DNA of 20,302 nt from Natronohydrobacter sp. (GCA_007123015.1 SKSL01000119.1:1-20302), one strand, 5' to 3'. Positions 7,941 through 15,700 are shown, counted from the stretch's first letter. Translations and numbers: made by a program. The notes: generated by a model not told the origin, from the sequence alone.

Positions 7941-8401
7941 TCGCTGTCACCTTCCAGCGCCTGCCAGGCTTCGACGTGACACTCCCGCTGCCCGCTTACG
8001 CGACAGCCGGGGCTGCCGGGGCTGATATTCGCGCGAATCTCCCGCTCGAAAGCCGCTCTGTGGGGCTGACGATTGCGCCCATGGCGCGGGTGCTGGTGCC
8101 GACGGGGCTCGCCTGTGCCGTTCCTGCAGGCTATGAGATGCAGATCCGCGCGCGGTCGGGGCTCGCGCTGCGCGACGGGATCATTCTGCCCAATGCGCCT
8201 GCGACCATTGACAGCGATTATCGCGGACCGATTGGTGTGATCCTGATGAATCTGGGCGCGCAGCCCTTTCTGGTCGCGCATGCGGCGCGCATCGCGCAAA
8301 TCGTCATCGCGCCGGTCGTGCAAGCGCATTTCGTGGAAATCGAAGACCTGGACGCGACTGCGCGGGGCATGGGTGGTTTTGGCTCGACAGGGATAGGCTG
8401 A
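7937..8401 (+). CDS. dut: Deoxyuridine 5'-triphosphate nucleotidohydrolase (dUTPase)
   Basis: Dut hydrolyses dUTP to dUMP and pyrophosphate, keeping uracil out of DNA and feeding dTMP synthesis. The 154-residue trimeric-type enzyme shows all five motifs in order: AGADIRA; RSGLALRDG; APATIDSDYRGPIGVILMN, with the catalytic Asp; ARIAQIVIAPV; and the C-terminal phosphate-binding RGMGGFGSTG. It overlaps coaBC by 4 bp and directly abuts the next gene. The coaBC-dut (dfp-dut) order is common in bacteria. Confidence 0.96.
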   Translation: MIAVTFQRLPGFDVTLPLPAYATAGAAGADIRANLPLESRSVGLTIAPMARVLVPTGLACAVPAGYEMQIRARSGLALRDGIILPNAPATIDSDYRGPIGVILMNLGAQPFLVAHAARIAQIVIAPVVQAHFVEIEDLDATARGMGGFGSTGIG

Positions 8402-9451
8402 ATGGGATTTGTGCTGTTTCTGATGGCCGCGCTCTGGGCGCTGGGTTGGGTGATGAAAACGCCCATACGCACGCGTCTGGTGATGATCGGCCTGCTTTAT
8501 GTGGCTGTTGTTCTGGCGCAGCTTGTGCTGCCGGAAACGGCCGAACTGCGCCGCGCCACAGGCGGAGATGTGCGCCCCTGGCTGGTTCTGGGCGCAGTTG
8601 CGGCCCTTGGTTTCGGCTATACGCAGGTCATCACGCGCCTGCGCCAGACGACACCCGCGCCTGTTGCAACAGACAACACCAAGAGTTTCCGCGAAGTCGA
8701 GCTTAATCGCTATGCGCGCCATATCATCCTGCGCGAGATTGGCGGGACCGGGCAGAAGAAGCTGAAAGCGGCGAAAGTGCTGGTGGTCGGGGCTGGTGGG
8801 CTGGGATCGCCTGCGCTGCTGTATCTGGCCGCAGCCGGGGTCGGAACCATCGGGGTGATTGATGATGACACTGTGGATGGATCGAACCTGCAACGCCAGA
8901 TCATCCATGCGGATGCGCGGATCGGGATGCCGAAAGTGTTCTCTGCGCAGGCGGCCATGGAAGCGCTCAACCCGTTTATCGCTGTGCGACCCTATAACCG
9001 TCGCTTGCAAGCCGATATGGCCGAGGCGCTTTTCGGCGAATATGATCTGATCCTTGATGGCACGGATAATTTCGACACGCGCTATCTGGTCAACCGCGCG
9101 GCAGTGGCCGCAGGCAAACCGTTGATTTCCGCGGCGATTACCCAATGGGAAGGTCAGATCAGCCTGTATGATCCTGCCACAGATGCGCCCTGTTACGAAT
9201 GCATTTTCCCTGAACGCCCTGCCCCCGATCTGGCACCGAGTTGCGCCGACGCCGGGGTGATCGCACCACTTCCGGGCATTCTGGGGACAATGATGGCGAA
9301 TGAAGCCATCAAGGAACTGACTGGCGCTGGCACTGGTCTGCGCGGGCGGATGATCATCTGGGACAGCCTGCATGCCGAGAGCCGCACCATGCGCCTGAAG
9401 CGCCGCGCAGATTGCGCGTGTTGCGCTATAGTGACACCTGCACCTGCATGA
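8402..9451 (+). CDS. Membrane-anchored MoeB/ThiF/HesA family adenylyltransferase
   Basis: A 349-residue E1-like activating enzyme. Residues about 97-341 form a MoeB-type domain: Arg-finger region RYARHIILREIG, nucleotide-binding VVGAGGLGSPALLYLAAAG (about 128-146), DGTDNFDTRYLVN, and structural zinc cysteines C264-x2-C267 (PCYECIFP) with C338/C341. C281 in SCADAGVIAPLPG matches the MoeB/ThiF catalytic-Cys position. MoeB adenylates the C-terminal Gly-Gly of MoaD before sulfur transfer. Unusually, residues 1-80 contain three hydrophobic segments (about 2-18, 25-43, 58-78), so the enzyme is probably tethered to the inner membrane. It starts directly after the dut stop (TGAATG). MoaD and MoaE are encoded about 4 kb downstream. 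ThiS activation is an alternative role. Confidence 0.9.
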   Translation: MGFVLFLMAALWALGWVMKTPIRTRLVMIGLLYVAVVLAQLVLPETAELRRATGGDVRPWLVLGAVAALGFGYTQVITRLRQTTPAPVATDNTKSFREVELNRYARHIILREIGGTGQKKLKAAKVLVVGAGGLGSPALLYLAAAGVGTIGVIDDDTVDGSNLQRQIIHADARIGMPKVFSAQAAMEALNPFIAVRPYNRRLQADMAEALFGEYDLILDGTDNFDTRYLVNRAAVAAGKPLISAAITQWEGQISLYDPATDAPCYECIFPERPAPDLAPSCADAGVIAPLPGILGTMMANEAIKELTGAGTGLRGRMIIWDSLHAESRTMRLKRRADCACCAIVTPAPA

Positions 9452-11369
9452 AGCCATGGGCATCCGCCCCCAGAACCTGAGGCCGAAACTGCGCGATCAT
9501 GTTCAGATGCGCATGCGCTGCGACACTTGTGGACAATATGGCCTGGGCATTGGCCACAGGCCGGAACCGGAATGGCGCGCGCGCGGGAATGTCCAGGTTC
9601 ACCTGACTGACGACATAGTCGCGCAGGATCTCGCGCGTGACGCTGTCATTTTCGAAGACCACGGAGTCGGGCCCTGTCCCGTGGAACCCGCCTGCTCCAT
9701 GCGCCCGGAAGCTGTTGGTGCATAGGATGACGGCTTGTTCCGCTGCCAGAGGCTGCCCCCGCAAGCGCAGATTGCGGATCCGCCAATGCTCTGGGTCGCG
9801 CAATTCTCCAAGATGGGTGAAGCGCGCCGGTTGCGTCAGGTCAATTTCATAGTCCAGACCATAGATGATCTCGAAATTATAGCCCGGATAGGACGGATCC
9901 ATCAGCGGTTGCGCTTCCCGGCCCGGCCGAAGCTGATGATAGGCCGATGCAGCGCGCTCAAGCCAGAGCCGGATATCGGCCCCGGTCACGCGGATGGCCG
10001 CGATCCGGTTGGGATAGATATAAAGATCGGCCAACGAGCGCCAGGTCAGCACGCCGGCGTCGATATTGGTGTAATTTCGTGGCCCGGCCAGCCCCCCGGC
10101 TTTTGACGGGGACACAGCCGACAGAATCGGGATACTGGCCAGATCAGAGCGCGACAGGTGCTTTTCGACGAAATCCTGCTGCGCAGCGGCCACAAGCGCC
10201 GTGGCAGCGCTTTCCCCCAAATAGACGAAGAAGGAGTTGATCGCGCGCTTGCTCTGTCCGATGGGCTGGCGGATCGTGCTTAGCACAGCGTGATGCGCGC
10301 GCTCGACAATCTTGCGGACTTTGGGACTGTTCAGCGGAATGTTGCGCTTCGGGGCTTCGGGCGGGGTGAAATGCAGCGCGGCATCGCGCAGCGAGCGCGT
10401 TTCGACCCCAGAGGACAGGATCTGCCAGCGCCCTGCGTCGCGAATCAGTTTCAGATCAATCACCCCAAGATGCGAGCCGAAAAACCCGCTCATCACTGTG
10501 GGTTTGCCGCAGACCGTGCCGCGCGCGATATCAATGCCCGGGATATCGGCAAAGCTGCGCGACGGGAAAACCTGATGGCTATGCCCGCTCAGCACCACAT
10601 CTACCCCGTCAATTGCAGCCAGCGGGATGATGGCGTTTTCCATATTCTCGGTGTGGCGAATGGGTCCAATGCCGGAATGGGCCAGCAGGACCACCAGATC
10701 AGCGCCCGCTTCGCGCAGCTGCGGCACAAAAGCGCGCACAGCGTCAACCATATCGCGCGTCTGCACGCGCCCGTTCAGGATCTGGCGTTCCCAGATCGTG
10801 ATCTGGGGCGGCGCGACGCCGATCACGCCAATACACAGGGGATGGCGCTGGCCGCTGCGATCGACGACTTCGCGACGAAGCAAGCAGTAAGGGCGCGTCA
10901 GATGCTGATCGCCTTCGGGCTGCGCGGCCTTGGCGCGCAGTATATTGGCCGACACGACCGGGCTGTCAGATCGCATCAGGGTCTTGAGCAGGAAGTCGAG
11001 CCCGTAATTGAATTCATGATTGCCCAAGGTGAGCGCATCATAGCGCAGCGCGTTCATCGCCTCCATCACCGGGTGCAGATCCCCATCTTTCAGGCCCATG
11101 TCATAGGCGAAATAATCGCCAACCGGTGTGCCCTGCAGAAAATCCCCATTATCGAACAACAGGCAATTCGGGCTTTGCTGGCGGGCAATGTCGATCAGCT
11201 CTGCCAGGCGCGACAGGCCAAGGTCCGGATTGGGGCAATCTGCGTAATAGTCATAGGGATGCAGATGGACATGCAGGTCTGTTGTCTCGAGGATCCGCAA
11301 ATCCACTGTCGCAGAGACAGCGACATGCGCATCAAGTTTCCACCGATCCTGTTTCATGTTCTCATGCAT
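9426..11369 (-). CDS. 2',3'-cyclic-nucleotide 2'-phosphodiesterase/3'-nucleotidase-like protein (CpdB family)
   Basis: About 647 residues, in the 5'-nucleotidase/CpdB family, which hydrolyses 2',3'-cyclic nucleotides and 3'-nucleotides. The N-terminal calcineurin-like metallophosphoesterase domain carries the metal motifs TTDLHVHL, DNGDFLQGTPVGDY, LGNHEFNYGLDFL, LLAHSGI and SGHSHQVFP. The C-terminal substrate domain has YIYPNRIAAIRVTGADI, NFEIIYGLDYEIDL and RAHGAGGFHGTG. The frame is open to a GTG at 11498; ATG 11369 or 11357 is closer to the conserved region. No start gives a clear signal peptide, which is odd for a family usually periplasmic. The last 26 bp overlap the convergent MoeB-like gene. 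Confidence 0.88.
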   Translation of the reverse strand: MHENMKQDRWKLDAHVAVSATVDLRILETTDLHVHLHPYDYYADCPNPDLGLSRLAELIDIARQQSPNCLLFDNGDFLQGTPVGDYFAYDMGLKDGDLHPVMEAMNALRYDALTLGNHEFNYGLDFLLKTLMRSDSPVVSANILRAKAAQPEGDQHLTRPYCLLRREVVDRSGQRHPLCIGVIGVAPPQITIWERQILNGRVQTRDMVDAVRAFVPQLREAGADLVVLLAHSGIGPIRHTENMENAIIPLAAIDGVDVVLSGHSHQVFPSRSFADIPGIDIARGTVCGKPTVMSGFFGSHLGVIDLKLIRDAGRWQILSSGVETRSLRDAALHFTPPEAPKRNIPLNSPKVRKIVERAHHAVLSTIRQPIGQSKRAINSFFVYLGESAATALVAAAQQDFVEKHLSRSDLASIPILSAVSPSKAGGLAGPRNYTNIDAGVLTWRSLADLYIYPNRIAAIRVTGADIRLWLERAASAYHQLRPGREAQPLMDPSYPGYNFEIIYGLDYEIDLTQPARFTHLGELRDPEHWRIRNLRLRGQPLAAEQAVILCTNSFRAHGAGGFHGTGPDSVVFENDSVTREILRDYVVSQVNLDIPARAPFRFRPVANAQAILSTSVAAHAHLNMIAQFRPQVLGADAHGFMQVQVSL

Positions 11370-11580
11370 CTGTTGCAGGGTCCTGTGAGAACCTTCATTC
11401 AGAGTTGCGGCGAAAAACCGACGCCAATGGGGGCTATTTTGTGTCTCATTCGGGTACAAACACAGCGTTAACCAGTATGACAGCATCTTGGAACGCACAA
11501 CCTTTGATTGTCGGTTGCCCGAATTTCATTGCTGCCCTGCGTTGAAAATGACAGGGAAAGATCAGAGAAACAGGAGCGCG

Positions 11581-12528
11581 ATGATGATGTTCGCCTTTGG
11601 GGCCAATTGGGACACGCGCGATGCTGCAAGCCGCGGCGACTCAGGCGCTTTGACGGCAGCATTGACAGACCCGCAGTCACAGGTTCTGCCAGTCTGGCGC
11701 GGCAAGCCGCATCTTGCAGCCGCGCACAACCTTGGGTGGGTATCGCCGTCACATGCGATGCTGCGCCATGCGCCGCGCCCGTTCCTGTATCTGGGCCAGC
11801 ATGCCCGACGGCCCTGTTTCGCGGCGGATATCTCGGCATGGGAACCTGATGCGCTGGACCGCGCGGCGATGGCGATGTTCCTCGACAGCTCGATCCAGCA
11901 CCACCCGGACGCCGAAGCCGGAGCGCATTTCGGGGATCTGCGCATGGCAATGGCAGCGCTCTCCCCGGTTGACGCCGCGCTGGCTGCGACCGCGCGGGCC
12001 TTGTTCAACTGGCACCGCACGCATGGCTTCTGTGCCGCCTGTGGTGCAGCCAGCGAGGTCGCCATGGCCGGCTGGGAACGGCACTGCCCGGCTTGCGGTG
12101 CCAAGCATTTCCCGCGCACGGACCCGGTCGTGATCATGATGGTCACGTATGGCAACAGCGCGCTGCTGGGGCGCTCGCCCGGATGGCCTGAGCGGATGTA
12201 TTCGGCGCTTGCAGGTTTCGTTGAACCAGGTGAGACGCTTGAGGCCGCTGTCGCGCGTGAAGTGGTCGAGGAAACCGGGATCACGCTTGGGGCAATACGC
12301 TATGTGGCCTCGCAGCCCTGGCCTTTTCCGAACTCGCTGATGTTCGGTGCCGTGGCCGAAGCGGTCAGCACCGAGATCAGGCTGGATGACGAACTGGAAG
12401 ATGCCCGCTGGTTTTCGCGCGAAGAGATTCTGCGCGCCTGGAGCGGGGCGCATCCTGACCTGCTGCCTGCACGCAAAGGGGCGATTGCGCATTACCTGAT
12501 CGGGCAATGGCTGGCAGGTCATGTCTGA
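11581..12528 (+). CDS. nudC: NAD(H) pyrophosphatase NudC (Nudix hydrolase)
   Basis: NudC cleaves NADH to NMNH and AMP and can also remove NAD caps from RNA. The 315-residue product has an N-terminal domain, then the zinc ribbon CAACGA...CPACGAKHFPRTDPVVI. The Nudix box runs from GFVEPGETLEAAVAREV through EETGI, fitting G-x5-E-x7-REUxEExGU. The NudC-specific SQPWPFPNS signature follows and separates it from other Nudix enzymes. AGGAG (11572-11576) precedes three consecutive ATG codons (11581, 11584, 11587), so the start is certain only to within two residues. It is divergent from the CpdB-like gene across about 210 bp. Confidence 0.95.
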   Translation: MMMFAFGANWDTRDAASRGDSGALTAALTDPQSQVLPVWRGKPHLAAAHNLGWVSPSHAMLRHAPRPFLYLGQHARRPCFAADISAWEPDALDRAAMAMFLDSSIQHHPDAEAGAHFGDLRMAMAALSPVDAALAATARALFNWHRTHGFCAACGAASEVAMAGWERHCPACGAKHFPRTDPVVIMMVTYGNSALLGRSPGWPERMYSALAGFVEPGETLEAAVAREVVEETGITLGAIRYVASQPWPFPNSLMFGAVAEAVSTEIRLDDELEDARWFSREEILRAWSGAHPDLLPARKGAIAHYLIGQWLAGHV

Positions 12529-12591
12529 ACGCGCTGTCGGTCGGTGCGCCCGGACTTGCATTTCCGCGCGCGCGCTTTCAGGATATGCAGC

Positions 12592-13302
12592 ATGAGCTTG
12601 AATTCAGCCCCCGGAACCGGACGACGCCCGATGACGACATGGACTGTCCCCAATATCCTGACTGTCCTGCGCTTGCTGGCCGCGCCCGGTGTGGCAGTGA
12701 TGTTTCTTTATTTTCATCGTCCCTGGGCCGACTGGTTCGCACTAGCGCTGTTTGCTCTGGCCGCCATCACCGATTTTTTTGACGGTTATCTGGCGCGGGC
12801 CTGGAAACAGGAAAGCCGCCTCGGTGCCATGCTGGACCCGATTGCCGACAAGGCGATGGTCGTGATCGCGCTTCTGGTCATCACTGGCTATTCCGGCATG
12901 GACCCTTGGCTGATCCTGCCAGCAACAGCGATTCTGTTTCGTGAAGTGTTCGTCTCTGGCCTGCGCGAATTTCTGGGCGATAAAGCGGGTCTGTTGAAAG
13001 TCACCTATCTGGCCAAATGGAAAACCACTGCGCAGATGACCGCCATCGCGATCCTGTTTCTGGCCATGGGGCTGGAATATGTCCGCGAGGCCGAATTGCT
13101 GCGCAGCAATCGCGCCTTGATCGAGACCTTGAGCGATATCGGCACAGCGGATCTCAGCGTTGTCGATCTGGCGCGGCATGGCGGTAATTATGTCTGGAAT
13201 CTGGGGCTGACCTTGATCTGGATCGCCGCTGTCCTGACGCTTATCTCTGGCTGGGACTATTTCCGCAAAGCCCTTCCTTTCTTGAAAGACGCCCCGAAAT
13301 GA
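12592..13302 (+). CDS. pgsA: CDP-diacylglycerol-glycerol-3-phosphate 3-phosphatidyltransferase
   Basis: PgsA makes phosphatidylglycerophosphate, the committed step to phosphatidylglycerol and cardiolipin, in the inner membrane. The CDP-alcohol phosphotransferase motif D-x2-DG-x2-AR-x8-G-x3-D-x3-D is complete (DFFDGYLAR ... GAMLDPIAD). It is surrounded by several hydrophobic helices, including IAILFLAMGL and a C-terminal LTLIWIAAVLTLISG. ATG 12592 is chosen because AGGA lies upstream (12579-12582). ATG 12631 (MTTWTVPNILT) is a credible alternative that keeps the whole conserved region. The stop overlaps moaD by 4 bp; the pgsA-moaD-moaE order is probably one operon. Confidence 0.94.
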   Translation: MSLNSAPGTGRRPMTTWTVPNILTVLRLLAAPGVAVMFLYFHRPWADWFALALFALAAITDFFDGYLARAWKQESRLGAMLDPIADKAMVVIALLVITGYSGMDPWLILPATAILFREVFVSGLREFLGDKAGLLKVTYLAKWKTTAQMTAIAILFLAMGLEYVREAELLRSNRALIETLSDIGTADLSVVDLARHGGNYVWNLGLTLIWIAAVLTLISGWDYFRKALPFLKDAPK

Positions 13303-13550
13303 CCTTGGAAATCCTCTATTTCGCATGGCTGCGCGAACGCATTGGCCTGTCGCGTGAAACTGTCACCACAGATGCGACCACTGTGGCAGAGCTTGTCGCA
13401 GAACTGCGCGGCCGCGAAGAGCGCTATGCGCTGGCCTTTTCGGATATGTCGGCAGTGCGTGTGGCGCTGGATCAGGATCTGAGCGAATTTGACGCACCAC
13501 TGGCAGGTGTGCGCGAAGTGGCGTTTTTTCCGCCCATGACAGGGGGGTGA
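13299..13550 (+). CDS. moaD: Molybdopterin synthase sulfur carrier subunit
   Basis: An 83-residue ubiquitin-like protein ending in ...FFPPMTGG. The terminal Gly-Gly is adenylated by MoeB and then thiocarboxylated to donate sulfur to precursor Z (cPMP). The opening EILYFAWLRERIG and the late AFFPPMTGG block are typical of MoaD. It overlaps pgsA by 4 bp. Its stop lies within the G-rich ribosome-binding region of moaE, so the two synthase subunits are probably made together. Confidence 0.95.
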   Translation: MTLEILYFAWLRERIGLSRETVTTDATTVAELVAELRGREERYALAFSDMSAVRVALDQDLSEFDAPLAGVREVAFFPPMTGG

Positions 13551-13552
13551 CC

Positions 13553-13996
13553 ATGGATATCCGCGTGCAGGAAGCCCCGTTCGACTATGGCGCTGAGACC
13601 GCGCGCTTCACCGATACCTGCGCGGGTGTCGGGGCGGTCGTCACTTTTTGCGGAATCGTGCGCAATGATGGTGGCGCGATGGACGCAATGGAAATCGAGC
13701 ATTACCCCGGCATGACCGAACGCGCCCTGACCCAAATCGCCGAGGAAGCCGGGCAGCGCTGGTCACTGGAAGGCTGCCTGATCCTGCACCGCTATGGGCG
13801 GATGGCACCGGGCGAGAAGATCATGATGGTGGCGACAGCCTCAAGGCACCGCGCAGATGCCTTTGCGGGTGCCGATTTCCTGATGGATTACCTGAAATCC
13901 CGCGCGCCCTTCTGGAAGAAAGAGTTTTCGGGCGATGGGGCTGCATGGGTCGCGGCGAAGGATGAGGATGAGGCGGCGCTGGGGCGGTGGGGGTGA
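13553..13996 (+). CDS. moaE: Molybdopterin synthase catalytic subunit
   Basis: MoaE forms the heterotetramer with MoaD and inserts two sulfurs into cPMP to give molybdopterin. The 147-residue protein has FCGIVRNDGG, MEIEHYPGM, LILHRYGRMAPGE and SRHRADAFAGADFLMDYLK, then RAPFWKKEF with the conserved active-site lysines. The frame also opens at GTG 13547, but ATG 13553 is better placed behind the AGGGGGG tract at 13541-13547. It is the last gene of the pgsA-moaD-moaE run. The foreign-looking cassette begins 134 bp downstream. Confidence 0.95.
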   Translation: MDIRVQEAPFDYGAETARFTDTCAGVGAVVTFCGIVRNDGGAMDAMEIEHYPGMTERALTQIAEEAGQRWSLEGCLILHRYGRMAPGEKIMMVATASRHRADAFAGADFLMDYLKSRAPFWKKEFSGDGAAWVAAKDEDEAALGRWG

Positions 13997-14038
13997 GCCA
14001 TAACCGGCTCAACTCTTCCATAGGATTCGCAGCTGTTC

Positions 14039-14066
14039 TTGTTTAATTGGTCATGTTTCATACTAT
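14039..14066 (+). promoter_or_regulatory. Promoter candidate for the HEPN cassette
   Basis: TTGTTT (14039-14044) and TACTAT (14061-14066) are separated by 16 nt inside an AT-rich stretch that contrasts with the GC-rich end of moaE. Initiation would fall near 14073, leaving a leader of about 60 nt before ATG 14131. It would make the cassette independent of the mo-cofactor operon. Confidence 0.45.
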
Positions 14067-14085
14067 ATGTTATCCAAAAGGAAGG

Positions 14086-14102
14086 TGCGGTGTCACACCG
14101 CA
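14086..14102 (+). promoter_or_regulatory. Leader hairpin upstream of the HEPN cassette
   Basis: A perfect 7-bp stem, TGCGGTG-TCA-CACCGCA, lies in the predicted 5' leader, 28 nt before the start of the first cassette gene. It has no U-tract, so it is not a terminator. It could be an RNA structure or an operator palindrome controlling the pair. Confidence 0.35.
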
Positions 14103-14130
14103 GCCGCATCCGAACCGAAAGACGACCCGA

Positions 14131-14399
14131 TGGTACTGACAGATGAGGTTCAGAAGGCCGTGAGGCAAGTTATTCGCGAGCGCTTCCCTGACGGCATAGT
14201 TGAAGACGTAGATATAGAAACAGGGCAGGATGATACTGGAGAGGATACCATCCTCATCCGGATCAGAATAGCGAAGGGTGCTACGCCTGGAGACTTCTCG
14301 GGGCGTTTTTTCGGTTTGACTGGTCGTGTGCGCAGCGTACTCGGTGACGAACTGAGCGGTGTGTTTCCGATTATTCGACCGATTGAAGCACATGCCTGA
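14131..14399 (+). CDS. Small acidic protein of unknown function, partner of the HEPN gene
   Basis: An 89-residue protein I cannot assign to a named function. Residues 1-20 are a likely amphipathic helix (EVQKAVRQVIRERFPDG). An acidic stretch follows at about 25-39 (EDVDIETGQDDTGED), then a beta strand TILIRIRI (40-47). Next come GRFFGLTGRVRSVLGDEL (about 58-75) and a C-terminal VFPIIRPIEA. I recall similar short proteins encoded next to HEPN proteins in other bacteria, usually hypothetical. It lacks the GS...D-x-D signature of an MNT nucleotidyltransferase. The frame extends to ATG 14067, but that codon touches the predicted -10 box; ATG 14131 is preferred although its ribosome-binding sequence is weak. 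It overlaps the HEPN gene by 8 bp. Confidence 0.7.
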
Positions 14400-14922
14400 T
14401 ACAACCCTTGCAAAGGGTCTGCTTGCCTCTGCAAAACGACTTTGTCCTAGCGTTGGGCAAAAGCGCCCTCGGCAGGCAGATTTACGTTGTGCAGTAAGCG
14501 CAGCCTATTATGCAGTGTTCCATGAGCTCGCGCGACGATGCGCGGATGCTTTGTGTGGCGCAACAAAAAGTCGGCGACCAAACAAGGCTTGGGTCGAAGT
14601 GTATCGTGGCCTTGAACATGGATCAGTCAAACAAGCATGTGCAAGGGCGCACAGCATAAGCTTTCCCCAAGAAATAAAGGACTTTTCTGACGCATTCAAA
14701 CAATTGCAGGCTGCAAGACATGCGGCTGATTATGATCCAATGATCCGTCTCAGCAAGGTTGAGGCACTCAGTTTCATAACGCTGGCAGAAGATAGCATTG
14801 CGGCTCTCAAAAACGTCGGCGCAAATGACAGACTCGCCTTCGCAACATGGGTACTAATCACAAGCAAAGGCGCGAATGATGCCCGAAGCAGGGTCAAGGC
14901 TGGCCAAGTCAGACAAGTTTAA
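14392..14922 (+). CDS. HEPN domain protein (UPF0332-like)
   Basis: A 176-residue, mostly helical protein resembling the HEPN superfamily, whose members include toxin RNases and RNA-binding partners in toxin-antitoxin and defence loci. Two features support this: the helix containing LRCAVSAAYYAVFHELARR (31-49), with the usual YYAxFH pattern, and LQAARHAADYDP (105-116), which matches the R-x-x-ADY-D motif of the UPF0332 branch. The classical Rx4-6H RNase motif is not obvious; R72-x3-H76 (YRGLEHG) is a near variant. Its start overlaps the upstream small gene by 8 bp, so the two are translationally coupled. Codon use is AT-richer than the neighbours, which suggests transfer. Toxin function is inference. 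Confidence 0.72.
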   Translation: MPDTTLAKGLLASAKRLCPSVGQKRPRQADLRCAVSAAYYAVFHELARRCADALCGATKSRRPNKAWVEVYRGLEHGSVKQACARAHSISFPQEIKDFSDAFKQLQAARHAADYDPMIRLSKVEALSFITLAEDSIAALKNVGANDRLAFATWVLITSKGANDARSRVKAGQVRQV

Positions 14923-14951
14923 GAAACCTCGGGTTTGATCATATCTATTGC

Positions 14952-14977
14952 AAAAGGGCGGCCCAACCGAACCGCCC
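14952..14977 (-). terminator. Intrinsic terminator after rplA
   Basis: Read on the minus strand, a 6-bp stem GGGCGG/CCGCCC (14972-14977 with 14956-14961) with a 10-nt loop is followed by TTTT (14952-14955). It lies 21 nt beyond the rplA stop and ends the secE-nusG-rplK-rplA transcription unit. It also shields the oppositely oriented HEPN cassette. Confidence 0.7.
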
Positions 14978-14997
14978 CCCAAAAACTTGGAACAGCC

Positions 14998-15696
14998 TCA
15001 GCCCTGCGTCGCGCTGGTCACATCGACCGACACGCCCGGCCCCATCGAAGAGCTGACCGAGACCTTTTTCAGGTAAGCGCCCTTCGCACCCGACGGCTTG
15101 GCTTTCGCAACAGCATCCACGAAAGCGCGCAGGTTTTCCGCGAGTTTCGCTGCGTCGAACGACGCCTTGCCAATGCCTGCATGGATGATCCCGGCCTTTT
15201 CGACCTTGAACTGAACCTGACCGCCTTTGGCGCTCTCGACAGCGGATTTCACATCCATCGTCACAGTGCCGACTTTGGGGTTCGGCATCAGGTTGCGGGG
15301 GCCAAGGATCTTACCCAGACGGCCCACGATGGGCATCATGTCCGGCGTTGCGATGCAACGGTCGAACTCGATCTTGCCGGACTGGATGGTTTCCATCAGG
15401 TCTTCGGCACCCACGATATCGGCACCCGCTGCCTTGGCCTCATCGGCCTTGGGGCCACGCGCGAAAACAGCAACGCGCACTGTCTTGCCGGTACCATTAG
15501 GCAGCGTGACCACACCGCGCACCATCTGGTCCGCATGGCGCGGATCAACGCCCAGATTCATCGCAACTTCAATCGTCTCGTCGAACTTGGCCGAGACATT
15601 GCCCTTGATCAGCGCGACGGCGTCTTCAACTGACAGGTTTTCCTTGCCAGCAAAGGCTTCGCGCGCGGATTTGATACGTTTTCCGAGTTTCGCCAT
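14998..15696 (-). CDS. rplA: 50S ribosomal protein L1
   Basis: L1 (232 residues, standard length) binds 23S rRNA at the L1 stalk, helps release of E-site tRNA, and in many bacteria represses its own operon by binding the mRNA leader. Family hallmarks are KRIKSAREAF at the N-terminus, VNLGVDPRHADQMVRGVV-like text in the first domain, LPNGTGKTVRVAVFA, the segment GRLGKILGPRNLMPNPKVGT in the middle, and YLKKVSVSSSMGPG near the C-terminus. It starts 4 nt after the rplK stop and is followed by a strong terminator. Confidence 0.98.
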   Translation of the reverse strand: MAKLGKRIKSAREAFAGKENLSVEDAVALIKGNVSAKFDETIEVAMNLGVDPRHADQMVRGVVTLPNGTGKTVRVAVFARGPKADEAKAAGADIVGAEDLMETIQSGKIEFDRCIATPDMMPIVGRLGKILGPRNLMPNPKVGTVTMDVKSAVESAKGGQVQFKVEKAGIIHAGIGKASFDAAKLAENLRAFVDAVAKAKPSGAKGAYLKKVSVSSSMGPGVSVDVTSATQG

Positions 15697-15700
15697 GACC

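Noticed and set aside
7925..9463. 512-codon minus-strand open frame antisense to dut and the moeB-like gene
   Set aside because: It mirrors GC-rich codons of two well-supported genes, and its translation has no recognisable domain and an abnormal His/Gln/Arg-rich composition.
10290..11471. 393-codon plus-strand open frame inside the CpdB-like gene
   Set aside because: It is opposite a clear enzyme with all its metal motifs; the translation shows no domain and no convincing ribosome-binding site.
14131..14922. Classical type VII MntA/HepT toxin-antitoxin system
   Set aside because: The small partner has no GS...D-x-D nucleotidyltransferase motif, and the HEPN protein lacks a clear Rx4-6H motif, so the named system is not supported.
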